The translations under genes were made by a program, and so were the position numbers. A stretch of 64,000 nucleotides of DNA from Nocardia asteroides (GTDB lineage Bacteria; Actinomycetota; Actinomycetes; Mycobacteriales; Mycobacteriaceae), in NCBI RefSeq assembly GCF_900637185.1, contig NZ_LR134352.1, positions 620,001 to 684,000 on the forward strand, in the 5' to 3' direction. This document shows positions 17,590-26,254 of this stretch, one piece after another (position 1 is the stretch's first letter; the number at the start of each line of letters is the position of its first letter). The notes below the pieces were generated by a model. The model did no database searches. It saw only the letters and a list, made by a program, of their open reading frames with translations, and was not told the DNA's origin.

Positions 17590-18388
17590 CCCGCGACGAT
17601 GTCGTAGACTTTCGCAGTGCGGGCACGCTGACCACCACGCCTGACGGCCATCCCCGCCAGCTGCTGTCGGCACCCGGGCTCGCGGAATTGGGGCTGAGCT
17701 CGTTCGACACCATCGAACATCCCGCCAGACTTGCCGAGGGGCCGACCATCTGAAGACCGTCATAGACGACGGCGCACTGCGCGGCACCGAACTGCCCGCT
17801 CGCACCCTGCCCACCGCGACCGCCGTGGCCGACGCCGCGCACGCGGGCGAGCTGGCCGTAATCGCCCATGCCGCCACCGAAGCCGAGGTGGGATCGCCCT
17901 TGCGGCGGGCATGGAGGGACTCACCCATGTGCGGAGGGCCGTACCGAGCGGACCGCCAAACTGGTCGAGCAGATCGCGAGAGCGGACATCTTCGTGATCA
18001 CGACTCTCGCCTACTTCGAAGCGGTCATAAACCAAGACGCCACCACCACCGACTGTGCCCAGACAGGCTCGTTCGAGGATGCCCTGCGGGTGACACGCGC
18101 ACTGCACCTCACCGGCGCACCGCCCCCTGGCCGGCACCGACGCTAATCCATATGCGCCGCGGCACGGTAGCGGGTTTCATCGCGAACTGGCGATGCGCAT
18201 CGAAGCGGGCGTGCCGACGGCGCTGCCCTAACGTCCGGGACCAGTGGACCCGCCGACCGATTCGGCCTGACCGACCCGTGGCCGGATCGCAGGGATTGCG
18301 AGCCGACATGCTGCTGTGTCACCGGCAACCAAACCGACATCGCCGCGATCACGTCCATCGCCGATGTGGGACGCCCCTGTGTCAATTA
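17590..18388 (+). pseudogene. Amidohydrolase remnant with several frameshifts
   Basis: Fragments in different plus frames line up in the order of a metal-dependent amidohydrolase: DDVVDFRSAGTLTTTPDGHP, then DHLKTVIDDGA, VADAAHAGELAVIAHAATEAE, then after a shift KLVEQIARADIFVITTLAYFEAV, then AGTDANPYAPRHGSGFHRELA, and a final NQTDIAAITSIADV. The N-terminal HxH metal half is missing and at least three frameshifts interrupt the rest. The order and spacing make an old, decayed gene clear even though no long frame survives. Confidence 0.7.
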
Positions 18389-19239
18389 TTCCTGTTGCAA
18401 TCTTTCACATCTCCGAGATACACTAGCAGCTATAGATATCACAGCCAAAGCGGGTCGAATTCTACAATAATCACAATTGAGCGGGCCCATTACTCCTATA
18501 ATCACGTCTTCGAATAGTTATCCACCAGCATGTTGGACTGCGAGACCGCCATCGATACCGATTATTGAAGTCCCGTTGATAGAGTCGCCTAAAATACTCC
18601 CCGGCGGACCGGTGTCGAGAAAAGCGATTCCAGGCGATTTATGCAACCGCTAATCGGCCAATAGTCCATCAAGCTTAAACTCCCATTCACCCCGCCGCCA
18701 GAATCACCCGTTCCCGCCTCGCAGCCTGATAGAGCTACGGGACTCGGTACACATGGTCCGTCATGCCGGCGTAGCTAGAATCCGCCTCTCATGAGGTCTC
18801 GGACCAGATTTGGAATTTGACGCTCTGCGGGCACGGCATGCTCGCGAAGTGAAAGGTAGCCAATGCTACCAACGCAACGCTACGGCTAAGTGACTTGGGG
18901 TACTTGAACAAACCCATACAGATGGCACAAACAAATCCCATTCCCCGTGGCAGCCGGACTGCGGCATATACCTTCGCCAAGACAACGTGCAGAAGGCCTG
19001 TCACCTGTAGCAAGGATACTTCAAGCACCGCGACCTACGTGGCGATTGGGTAGCCCTCGCGATGGCCACCCGAACCAACGCTCCCACGGCGGGTGATCCC
19101 GGTCGGCTAGACGCCGTCGTTCTACATGCTGGACGTCCGGGACATCACCTGGCTTGAAGGCATCGACCAACATCTCGCCACTAGTCCGCGTTTCATCGGA
19201 AAATGCAACCTGACCACAGGCCCGGTGTAAAATCACGCT
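18389..19239. other. AT-rich gene-free left flank of the genomic island
   Basis: About 850 bp with much lower GC than the neighbouring kilobases, most strikingly 18389-18620. I see no frame with a ribosome site and plausible codon use. A short plus-strand stretch near 19126-19220 (reading MLDVRDITWLEGIDQHLA) may be a remnant. The composition change marks the left edge of the island. No tRNA or obvious att repeat was found. Confidence 0.55.
19228..19233 (+). promoter_or_regulatory. Possible -10 element for leaderless TtcA-like mRNA
   Basis: TAAAAT ends 6 nt before GTG 19240. There is no Shine-Dalgarno sequence, so transcription may begin at or near the start codon. No convincing -35 box was found. 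Confidence 0.35.
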
Positions 19240-20238
19240 GTGGACATAGTGATACGAAGTGAACTGGCGGATAGGGTTGCGGGAACAATCGAACGGTACA
19301 GTCTCCTGCCGTCTACACAAATAGCGGTTGCTTGCTCCGGCGGCAAAGATTCGATGTTTGCGTGCCTTGTTCTCCGCCAGCTTGGATACGAAGTGCATCC
19401 GATTATAATTGATATGGACTTCACAAAGAATTGGGGAGGTAAAATTCGCGATCGTTTGCAAGCGCTCCACTTTTCGGCAACTATTCTTGAGCCTCGATCC
19501 CACAGTACAAAGACTTTTTTTGACCCAATTGGACTATTGTCACTTCGACAGAATCTCGATGCCCTTGATTCTATTGGACCGGACGATGTACAGACAGCGA
19601 CACCGTGCACCAACTGCTACAACTCCAAAATACTGGCACTGAAGCAGTATCTAGATGAGCTCAGAATTTCGAGGGTGGTGTTTGCCCACCACGCGACAGA
19701 TTCAGTCTCATCATTTCTGAAATCCGCGCTTATGTACATGGACCGATGGGACCAAGGAAACGAAAGATACGATCGCGATAGATTCCATCGGCTTGTCAAA
19801 GTAGTTCATGGTCAGCTTCATGAGCATCCCGCGGCGATCCTAGATCGACTTAGCCAATTGGCCGACGCTGGAGTTGCCACTACAGACGAGCCTCCAGTGC
19901 AGAGGCTGGTTTCAAATATGGAATCACCTCTTATAGTCAGACCACTATCGGCGATTTGGGAATCAGAAATAATGGCATCCAAAAACGCCAACTCTGTACC
20001 AACTGAACCATCCGGTTGTGCACACTCACTAAGTCCGTCAACGCAGACGCCGCGAGAGCTGATTCAATTCACACTCACACAAAATTGGGAGGCGACCGGG
20101 ATTTCAACTACATTTCTTGAGCTTATCGAAAGGAACATTGATTCCAATGGATTCGCCCTAAATGACGCACGCAGTAGGCGAACAGAGATACTCGGTTTGC
20201 AATACAAGCCTGCGAAAGGCGGCCTCGAGAAGCTTTAG
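19240..20238 (+). CDS. TtcA-like PP-loop ATPase (predicted Fe-S tRNA thiolase family)
   Basis: 332 residues. The PP-loop ACSGGKDSM (33-38) binds ATP and adenylates a substrate. CTNC (Cys123, Cys126) follows at the spacing of E. coli TtcA CSLC, then VVFAHHATDS where TtcA has its GHHRDD motif, then RPLSAIWESEI and Cys260, matching the third TtcA cluster cysteine. A [4Fe-4S]-dependent thiolation or related chemistry is therefore likely; the substrate could be tRNA or something else. GC is low and codons such as ATA and AGA are frequent, unlike the host. It converges on the MazG-like/TM-GAF pair with a 22-bp gap. GTG 19240 is the first start after an in-frame TAA. Confidence 0.8.
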   Translation: MDIVIRSELADRVAGTIERYSLLPSTQIAVACSGGKDSMFACLVLRQLGYEVHPIIIDMDFTKNWGGKIRDRLQALHFSATILEPRSHSTKTFFDPIGLLSLRQNLDALDSIGPDDVQTATPCTNCYNSKILALKQYLDELRISRVVFAHHATDSVSSFLKSALMYMDRWDQGNERYDRDRFHRLVKVVHGQLHEHPAAILDRLSQLADAGVATTDEPPVQRLVSNMESPLIVRPLSAIWESEIMASKNANSVPTEPSGCAHSLSPSTQTPRELIQFTLTQNWEATGISTTFLELIERNIDSNGFALNDARSRRTEILGLQYKPAKGGLEKL

Positions 20239-20260
20239 AACCAATAAGGACGATGATCAA

Positions 20261-20974
20261 TTATCGCCAGAGTCGTAGCTGATCTTTCTCCAACTTTTCA
20301 TTGACAGCGATATTCAGATCTATCTCGATCACTCTGGCTATTTCGTCAACCGAATCGAGGACCGCGCCAAGATCCTCTGCAAAGGAGCTCGCATTTTTTT
20401 GGTGCAAGCTCCGCGTTCCGCGGGGGATATGAGCAACCACAGACAGAACACGCTCTGCCAGTGTCAGACCTGCGTTCAGGGCAAGGTTAGCTGAATACTC
20501 GTCATCCGAATCGATACCCTCGACCTTAACATTCTTCGATGTCCACACATCAGATAGGTCAACAGGAAGTCGATTCGCGATGGCAGCCGAAACAAAAAGA
20601 ACATCTGCGAGCTCATCGCCGATCGAGACATTGCAACTCGGCTCCGTCGCGATTCCAGAACGGACTCTAAAGAATTTCATTACTTCAAATACTTCTTCGG
20701 TCAGAAGGAGGCACTTTTGACCAAGGGATTCGCCAGCAGTACCGCGTTCCGATTCGAGCTCTGCCACCTCTTTCTGCAGAGATACTAATAGCGTCGACGA
20801 AATTCCCCGAATGCAGCATTCGCCTCTGGCAACAGCTGCAGGTTCCATGTCGCTCACGTGCCGGCTCCGCTCGCTTCGTCGGTTGGTGTATAAATCAGGG
20901 AAGCCAGGCGCGGCCGAATCGCGTAAACCGATTGGACGTTCGATCGAATTGTGGTTGTTGTCGACAAAAATCAC
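20261..20974 (-). CDS. MazG-like all-alpha NTP pyrophosphohydrolase
   Basis: 237 residues. The metal-binding signature of the MazG/all-alpha NTP-PPase superfamily is visible: EEVFEV (Glu94, Glu97) and GDELADVLF (Glu121, Asp124), followed by a helical region ending in NEKLEKDQLRLW. Such enzymes hydrolyse canonical or modified NTPs, or alarmone-type nucleotides. GTG 20974 lies 2 nt after the TM-GAF stop, with AGGAG inside the end of that gene, so the two are translationally coupled. The N-terminal about 60 residues are not conserved-looking. Low GC, as for its neighbours. The nucleotide substrate is not predictable. Confidence 0.75.
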   Translation of the reverse strand: MIFVDNNHNSIERPIGLRDSAAPGFPDLYTNRRSERSRHVSDMEPAAVARGECCIRGISSTLLVSLQKEVAELESERGTAGESLGQKCLLLTEEVFEVMKFFRVRSGIATEPSCNVSIGDELADVLFVSAAIANRLPVDLSDVWTSKNVKVEGIDSDDEYSANLALNAGLTLAERVLSVVAHIPRGTRSLHQKNASSFAEDLGAVLDSVDEIARVIEIDLNIAVNEKLEKDQLRLWR

Positions 20975-20976
20975 GA

Positions 20977-21891
20977 CTACTCCTGCTCGGTCCGGATACC
21001 GATTGCAGCCTCATCGATCAAGCTGCCTCTCATTTGATAATCACCAATCGTTCGAACAAAATGCGGCTCCCAAACGCTCCAGGCCTCGTTCCAGAAATCT
21101 CTATCAACTTCAGCAAACATATTGATACGATTACGGGCCGTCACAGCAACGAATCCATAGAACTCTGAATTCAAGTCATAGATCGGAAACAAGGCCGTCG
21201 AATTGGTGCGATATGTGGCATCACGACCGAAATGGTCGTAGTCTGGATACTTAGAGATATCGGGAATTAGAAGTATCGGCGCTCGTTTGCCCAGATCAAC
21301 ATAGTTTCGATACAGTTTAGCAGCCTCGGTATTCTCATAGAAAGTTCTGTTCGATGCACGCTGTTGGAGACTTAGAGGTCGTTTTGTAGCCCAACACGCT
21401 ACCGTTAGTTTACCGTCACCCGCCCTCTTCATCAGGACCACCTCGACTGAAGTATTCTCTCCGAATCGTCGCTGCGACCACTGGTCCGCCAGGACGTGCT
21501 GAAAGAACGTCAGATATAATTTGACTCGACGGAGATAGCTTTCTTGCCACTCCGCATCGGTGGCTGTGACACCAAGCCGTGAGCGAATTTCGTTCTCATC
21601 GCCTAAGGCTTTGTTCACGGACCTAATCATCTCCAAAACCGCCGCGCTATGCTTGGGAAACTGCGCTTCGCGAATAGTCGTAGCAGACGCATTCAGGGTT
21701 GCAATTCCAACAATCAGAGCTACCGCTACTAGCGAAAATGAGATTTTCACAGCAGTTGTGTCTGCGTTTTTTACCAGCGCAACTAACACTGTGGTAAGGA
21801 CTACCGAAAGGACGTTGACTATCGATGTGGCGATGATCCACTCACGTTTTGTCGCTCCAAGAGCGATCCGGTCCAGCACACCACTCATCAT
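20977..21891 (-). CDS. Membrane-anchored GAF-like sensor protein
   Basis: 304 residues. Two hydrophobic helices (about 19-40 and 49-68) anchor it with a very short loop. The cytosolic part includes a helical linker and a C-terminal domain (about 110-285) whose end (STALFPIYDLNSEFYGFVAV) has GAF-domain character. The ligand is unknown. It is upstream of and coupled to the MazG-like gene, so a membrane sensor regulating a nucleotide hydrolase is a reasonable inference. The start is ATG 21891 or the next ATG at 21888; no strong ribosome site. Low GC. Confidence 0.65.
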   Translation of the reverse strand: MMSGVLDRIALGATKREWIIATSIVNVLSVVLTTVLVALVKNADTTAVKISFSLVAVALIVGIATLNASATTIREAQFPKHSAAVLEMIRSVNKALGDENEIRSRLGVTATDAEWQESYLRRVKLYLTFFQHVLADQWSQRRFGENTSVEVVLMKRAGDGKLTVACWATKRPLSLQQRASNRTFYENTEAAKLYRNYVDLGKRAPILLIPDISKYPDYDHFGRDATYRTNSTALFPIYDLNSEFYGFVAVTARNRINMFAEVDRDFWNEAWSVWEPHFVRTIGDYQMRGSLIDEAAIGIRTEQE

Positions 21892-22073
21892 GCTGCTGCG
21901 TCCAAGGTCGACAGATTATTCAGCATACGTGACCAATCTTCAACTGCCGTCGTGTCCCTGAACTATAGCCGGTGTGCGAAGGCCTGTGGTTGGGGACACG
22001 CAACTATGCTACTTGACCTGCGGCTACCGGTCCCGGCGCGAGATGTCCTGTCTTAGACGACCTTGATGGAGAG

Positions 22074-22098
22074 GACGCCTAGTCCACCATTAGGCGTC
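22074..22098. repeat. Inverted repeat at the right edge of the AT-rich island
   Basis: GACGCCTA (22074-22081) and its exact complement (22091-22098) with a 9-nt loop, about where GC content returns to the host level. It could be an operator, a weak hairpin or part of a recombination site. No matching copy was found at the left edge. Confidence 0.3.
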
Positions 22099-22175
22099 GA
22101 CTAGACCAGATAGTTGGGGCGAAAGGCTGGAGTCAGGGGTGGGGATGAAGACGTGGGCCAATCCGCGCTACACCG

Positions 22176-22454
22176 GTGCAGGCGACGGTGGTGGAGTCCG
22201 GGCATCGGGTGACGCGGACGTCGAACAATCCATTCGCCACGCATCGGGTGCGGATCGAGGTGACGTTCGTCCATCCGGAGTCGGGGGAAGAGCGGCGGAT
22301 GCGGAAGGAGTTCGCGATGAACGAGTTTCGGCGGGCTACCGCGAAGGCGATGGTGCGGCGGTTCGAGGCCGGGGCGCAGCTGCCGATGCTGGTGCGGGGG
22401 CGGGTCGGGGGTTTCGATGTGCCGCAGCGGCCGCAGTGGGTGGATCTGTGGTGA
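22176..22454 (+). CDS. Small conserved-looking hypothetical protein
   Basis: 92 residues with host-like GC-rich codons. The sequence has a beta-rich start (ATVVESGHRVTRTSNN) and a basic, helical middle (RRATAKAMVRRFEAG), with no membrane segment. It resembles the style of small actinobacterial DUF3592-like proteins but I cannot assign it. GTG 22176 lacks a good ribosome site, and the frame is open for nine more codons upstream, so it may be the 3' part of a gene truncated by the island boundary. Confidence 0.4.
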   Translation: MQATVVESGHRVTRTSNNPFATHRVRIEVTFVHPESGEERRMRKEFAMNEFRRATAKAMVRRFEAGAQLPMLVRGRVGGFDVPQRPQWVDLW

Positions 22455-22458
22455 CGGT

Positions 22459-22497
22459 GTCAGTGGGCGCGTCAGGGTGATGTCAGGGCGGTGTCAG
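22459..22497 (+). promoter_or_regulatory. Four GTCAG direct repeats at helical spacing
   Basis: GTCAG occurs at 22459, 22471, 22482 and 22493 (periods 12, 11, 11), 50-90 nt upstream of the hydrolase start. Repeats in phase with one DNA turn are typical of sites for OmpR/PhoP-type or SARP-type activators. Which protein binds cannot be told. Confidence 0.4.
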
Positions 22498-22549
22498 GTC
22501 GGCTCGCGACAGTAGTCGCATCAGAAACGAGCCGAAAGGGGTGGTCCAC

Positions 22550-23353
22550 ATGACCGCGCAGCATTCGAACGACACCGCGTGGGCCGGGATGGTCGCCGTC
22601 GACGACACCGAACTGGCTGTCACCGACAGCGGGGGCGACGGTATGCCGGTGCTCTACCTCAACGGGCAGTTCGCGACCCAGGGGTACTGGCGCAAGACCA
22701 TCGCCGAGCTGGGTCCGGGGTTCCGGCACATCACCTTCGACGAGCGGGCCCGTGGCCGCAAGTCCAAGCTGTCGGCCGATTACTCGTTCGAGGCGGCCGT
22801 GCGCGACGTGGACGCGGTGCTGGCGGCCCGCGGCGTGGAGCGGGCGCTGCTGGTGGGCTGGTCCTACGGCGCGGTCGTCGGCGCGCACTGGGCCGAACGG
22901 AATCCGGAGCGCACCATCGGCGCGGTGCTGGTCGACGGCGCCTTCCCGTACGACTGGCTCGACGACGCCATGGAGCAGCGGATCCGCACCCTGTTCAAGC
23001 GGCTGAGCTGGGTGATGCCGCTGCTGCGGCCGACCGGTCTGGCCCCGCGGATGACCGCCGCGCAGCAGGCCGAGAGCAATATCGAGCTCGGCAAGCTGTC
23101 CCGCACGAACGAACTGGGTCCGGTGCTGGACGCGATCACGGTGCCGGTGCGGTACGTGGTGGCCTCGGGTACCTCGTTCGGCAGCAAGCGCGACGAGCAG
23201 GAGAAGATCCGCAGCGGCCTGGACGCGGCGACCACCCGCAATCCGAACATCCGCATCGGCGCCAAGGTGCCGAGCAATCACGGTGCCCTGCTGCGCAAGG
23301 ACTTCCGTGCCATCGCCGATTCGGTGCGCGAGGTCGCCACGCTCGACCGGTGA
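22550..23353 (+). CDS. Alpha/beta-fold hydrolase
   Basis: 267 residues of the alpha/beta-hydrolase fold. LYLNGQF marks the oxyanion region, VGWSYGAVVG the nucleophile elbow (Ser in GWSYG), and SNHGALLRKDF near the C-terminus carries the likely catalytic His. No signal peptide. ATG 22550 is preferred: GAAAGGGG lies 9 nt upstream, whereas GTG 22541 abuts it. The esterase or lipase substrate is unknown. The GTCAG repeats upstream suggest activator control. Confidence 0.82.
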   Translation: MTAQHSNDTAWAGMVAVDDTELAVTDSGGDGMPVLYLNGQFATQGYWRKTIAELGPGFRHITFDERARGRKSKLSADYSFEAAVRDVDAVLAARGVERALLVGWSYGAVVGAHWAERNPERTIGAVLVDGAFPYDWLDDAMEQRIRTLFKRLSWVMPLLRPTGLAPRMTAAQQAESNIELGKLSRTNELGPVLDAITVPVRYVVASGTSFGSKRDEQEKIRSGLDAATTRNPNIRIGAKVPSNHGALLRKDFRAIADSVREVATLDR

Positions 23354-23355
23354 GG

Positions 23356-23736
23356 TCAGTCGAGGACGGCGTCGGCCTCCACTTCCACCAGCACATCGGG
23401 TTCGAAGAGGTAGTCGACGCCGATCGCGGACACCGGCGGCAGCGGGTCGGGAATGCCGAGTTCGGCGACGACCTGTTCGATGCCGGCGAGGAAGGCCGGG
23501 TACTTGTCGGGATGCCAGTCGGTGACATAGAACCGCAGCCGGACCACGTCGGCGAAGGTCGCGCCGACACCGGCCAGGCCGCGCGCGGTGTTGCGCAGGG
23601 CACAGGCGAGTTGGCCGGTGAGGTCACCGGGGGCGACCGGGTTGCCGTCGGCATCGCGAGCGATCTGTCCGGCCACCCGCACCTGGCGCGTGCCGGTGCT
23701 GATCGAAACATGGTGGTAGGGAACGGGAGCGAACAT
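23356..23736 (-). CDS. Rid-family (YjgF-like) protein, not canonical RidA
   Basis: A 126-residue Rid domain: VRVAGQIARDADGNPV, then NTARGLAGVGATFADVVRLRFYVTD, then a C-terminal LVEVEADAVL. Canonical RidA enamine/imine deaminases have a conserved Arg in the P-x-R segment just before the last strand; here that segment is PPVSAIG, so classical deaminase activity is doubtful. ATG 23736 overlaps the start of the divergent HxlR-like gene by 27 bp. Confidence 0.78.
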   Translation of the reverse strand: MFAPVPYHHVSISTGTRQVRVAGQIARDADGNPVAPGDLTGQLACALRNTARGLAGVGATFADVVRLRFYVTDWHPDKYPAFLAGIEQVVAELGIPDPLPPVSAIGVDYLFEPDVLVEVEADAVLD

Positions 23737-24009
23737 GTTGTCGGGGGTCAGGAGCTGGACGGGCGGTTCAACGAACTTCGCCGGGCGATTCCGGTCGTGA
23801 CGCAGAAATCGCTCACCACCGCGCTGCGGCGGCTGGAGCGCAACGGGATGGTCGAGCGGGTCGTCACGGGGACACGGCCGGTCGCCGTCGAGTACCGGAT
23901 CACGCGGATCGGCCGGTCGCTGCAGGACCTCATCGACGCGCTCTTGCACTGGGCCACCGCGACGCTGCCCGATGTCGAGTCGGCTCGAGAACGCTTCGAC
24001 GAGGACTAA
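23710..24009 (+). pseudogene. HxlR-type regulator, probably 5'-truncated
   Basis: 99 residues from ATG 23710. The recognisable HxlR winged helix runs RFNELRRAIPVVTQKSLTTA, then LRRLERNGMVERVV and a C-terminal helix. The N-terminal helix and conserved Cys-Pro start of HxlR proteins are missing, and the would-be start overlaps the Rid gene by 27 bp on the other strand. A deletion that brought the two genes together is the simplest explanation. A short functional regulator is not excluded. Confidence 0.5.
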
Positions 24010-24776
24010 CGGCGCGTCAGTTCGGCGCGCAGCTGTAGGAAGCGGAACAGGCCGGGGTGGCCGGTGACGGCTTCGTAGCGGTCGACGACCTCGTCGACGA
24101 AGGCGGGGATGTCGGCGGCGGGCAGGTGGGCGGTCCAGTCGGCGAAACCGACTGTGCACCAGCGGGTGAAGGCTTCGCGGGAGCCGAAGTCCCATTCCCG
24201 GTCGGTGACGGATCGTTCGGTGACCCGGAGGTCCGCGGCAGCCGCGATGGCGGGGAGCGCCTCGGGATCGATGTGGACGAAGGGGCGCGCGAAGCCGGTG
24301 AAGGCCGCCGACCAGCGGGGTTCGCCGGTGACCGTCATCGCGATGTCCTCGATGCTGGGGCGCTCGCCGTCGCAGACGTACTGCACGAGCACGCGGCCGG
24401 CGGGTGTGAGCGCGGCGGCGATGCGGCGGTAGGCGGTCTCCTGGTCGGTGACCCAGTGCAAGGCGTTGAACGAGACGACCAGGTCGAAGTCACCGGCGAA
24501 GGTCATGGTCGTGACATCGCCGACCTGGAAATCGACATTGGTGAGCTGGTCGTCGGCGGCGCGGGCGGTCGCGATCATCCGGGGCGAGGGGTCGAGGCCG
24601 AGCACCGAGCCGCCGGGCACCCTGGCCGCGATCAGGCGGGTGATGTAGCCGTCGCCGCAGCCCACGTCGAGCACGTTCTCGCCGCCGGTGACCTGGACGG
24701 ACTCGATCGCGGCCGTCGCCATCGCCCGCTGCAGCGCGCTGATGTGGGCGTACCCGGCGCCGTCCCAATCGGCCAC
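24006..24776 (-). CDS. SAM-dependent class I methyltransferase
   Basis: 256 residues. The SAM-binding motif I is VLDVGCGDGYI near residue 41, followed by GLDPSPRMIATAR (acidic residue after beta 2) and DFDLVVSFNALHWV (motif III/IV), as in trans-aconitate/UbiE-like methyltransferases. GTG 24776 shares its first base with the TAG of the upstream lipoprotein gene, so the two are co-transcribed and coupled. The substrate is not evident. Confidence 0.85.
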   Translation of the reverse strand: MADWDGAGYAHISALQRAMATAAIESVQVTGGENVLDVGCGDGYITRLIAARVPGGSVLGLDPSPRMIATARAADDQLTNVDFQVGDVTTMTFAGDFDLVVSFNALHWVTDQETAYRRIAAALTPAGRVLVQYVCDGERPSIEDIAMTVTGEPRWSAAFTGFARPFVHIDPEALPAIAAAADLRVTERSVTDREWDFGSREAFTRWCTVGFADWTAHLPAADIPAFVDEVVDRYEAVTGHPGLFRFLQLRAELTRR

Positions 24777-26053
24777 TACGAACCGCCCTGCGGCGGCGTG
24801 TCCTGTTTGACCGGCGGCGCGTCCTCGGGGGCGAGGTGAGCGCCGATCTTGCGGAACAGCGCGTCGCCGCCGTTGGAGTAGCCGCCGGAGGAACTGAACG
24901 CCTCGGGCAGGTAGGTGACGGCCACCGCGATGGCGATCTTCTTCGACGGCAGGTAGGCGTTGACGGCGGCGGCGCCGTAGAACAGCGGATTCTGGTAGGA
25001 CCAGTCGCCGGTGAGCCACAGGCCGAGGCCGTAGGTCTGGAATTCGTCGAGCGGGCGGCAGTTGACGCAGCCGGGGACCGCGGTGGTCTTGCCGCGCAGG
25101 TCGGTCGTGGTCATGGCCCGGTACGACTCGTCGGACAGCAGCTCGCCGGTGCCGATCGCCACGGCGGTGCGCTCGAGATCGCGGATGTCGCTGGTCTGGA
25201 TGGCGCCGTGGCTCAGGGTCCACGACGGGTTCCAGTAGGTGGATTCCTCGTAGAACGGCACGTCGGGCGCCAGGTCGAAATAGTCGCGGCGTTCGGAGGT
25301 GAACGAGTGCAGCACCGGTTCGGGGATGTAGGGCGTGAGGTTCGGGACGGTGTTCTTCAGCCCGAGCGGGTCGAGCACCTTCGCCTGGAGCGCCTCGGCG
25401 AGCGTGGTGCCGGTGACCTTCGCCAGGACCAGTCCGAGGAGCACGTAGTTGGTGTGCGCGTAGGCCCAGTTGGTGCCCGGTTCGAACCACAGCGGATCGT
25501 TGATGGCGAGGGACAATTGGTCCTCGGTGGTCCAGGCCTTGTACGGATCCGCGTAGGCGATCTCCGCGAATTTCTCGTTGCCGAGCACGAAATCGTGGTA
25601 ACCCGAAGTCATCTGGGCGAGTTGACGCAGATTCACCCGGTCGGCATCGGGAATGTCGGGCAGGTATTTCGAGAGTTTGTCGTCGAGGCTCAGTTTCCCC
25701 TCGTCGGCCAGGATCAACAGCAGCGTCGATATATAGGAGAGGGCGACGGCGCCGTTGCGGAAATGCATGGCGGTGGTGGCGGGCACGCCGGTCATGGACT
25801 CGCCCCTGGCCGCGGTGACCAGCTCCTTCCCGTCGACGGTCACCCGCACGATCACCGATTTCAGGTGCGCTTCGCGCATGTAGTCGTCGACGATCCGGAG
25901 GATGGCCTCGGCCTGCGCGGGGTCCTCGGTCGAGTAGCTCGGTGGTGCGCCCGAGGTCGACGGGGAATCCTTCGCGTTCTCGTTCGAGGAGCACGCCGCC
26001 GCCAGCAGACCCAGCGTGCAGACGATCGCCAGAACATTCCGGGAAACGGACAT
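24776..26053 (-). CDS. Beta-lactamase-fold lipoprotein lacking its catalytic Ser and Lys
   Basis: 425 residues. The signal peptide ends in a lipobox (LAAAC, Cys21), so it is a lipoprotein. The body follows class C beta-lactamase/DD-peptidase homologues (LADEGKLSLDDKLSKYLPD, WFEPGTNWAYAHTNYVLLG, ALGLWL-like region). Active family members have an S-x-x-K motif just after the first helix entry; here the same place reads GAVAL (Ala102, Leu105), removing nucleophile and base. The YSN motif is also altered to YAH. A binding or scaffold role at the cell wall is more likely than hydrolysis. Coupled to the downstream methyltransferase. Confidence 0.82.
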   Translation of the reverse strand: MSVSRNVLAIVCTLGLLAAACSSNENAKDSPSTSGAPPSYSTEDPAQAEAILRIVDDYMREAHLKSVIVRVTVDGKELVTAARGESMTGVPATTAMHFRNGAVALSYISTLLLILADEGKLSLDDKLSKYLPDIPDADRVNLRQLAQMTSGYHDFVLGNEKFAEIAYADPYKAWTTEDQLSLAINDPLWFEPGTNWAYAHTNYVLLGLVLAKVTGTTLAEALQAKVLDPLGLKNTVPNLTPYIPEPVLHSFTSERRDYFDLAPDVPFYEESTYWNPSWTLSHGAIQTSDIRDLERTAVAIGTGELLSDESYRAMTTTDLRGKTTAVPGCVNCRPLDEFQTYGLGLWLTGDWSYQNPLFYGAAAVNAYLPSKKIAIAVAVTYLPEAFSSSGGYSNGGDALFRKIGAHLAPEDAPPVKQDTPPQGGS

Positions 26054-26254
26054 CGGTCACCTTCCTGGTCAACCTGTGCGAAATACGGGAAATTCGACCG
26101 TCCTGGCGTCTTTCGGAAAATGGGATCGAACGAATTCTATGACTCGCGATACCTGCGGGAAAGAGCTGACGCACCGCAAAACCGGCGAGCGGGCGGGCGC
26201 GATCGATATCCTCGATCCGGGTGCCGGTCGCGGGCGCCGGGAAAGGCTGGCGGA

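Noticed and set aside
18789..19028. A 79-residue minus-strand frame in the AT-rich flank
   Set aside because: No ribosome site, no recognisable motif, and surrounding composition suggests chance.
24006..26174. A 722-residue frame joining the methyltransferase to upstream sequence
   Set aside because: The upstream part is a shadow of the lipoprotein gene in another frame; GTG 24776 coupled to the TAG is the supported start.
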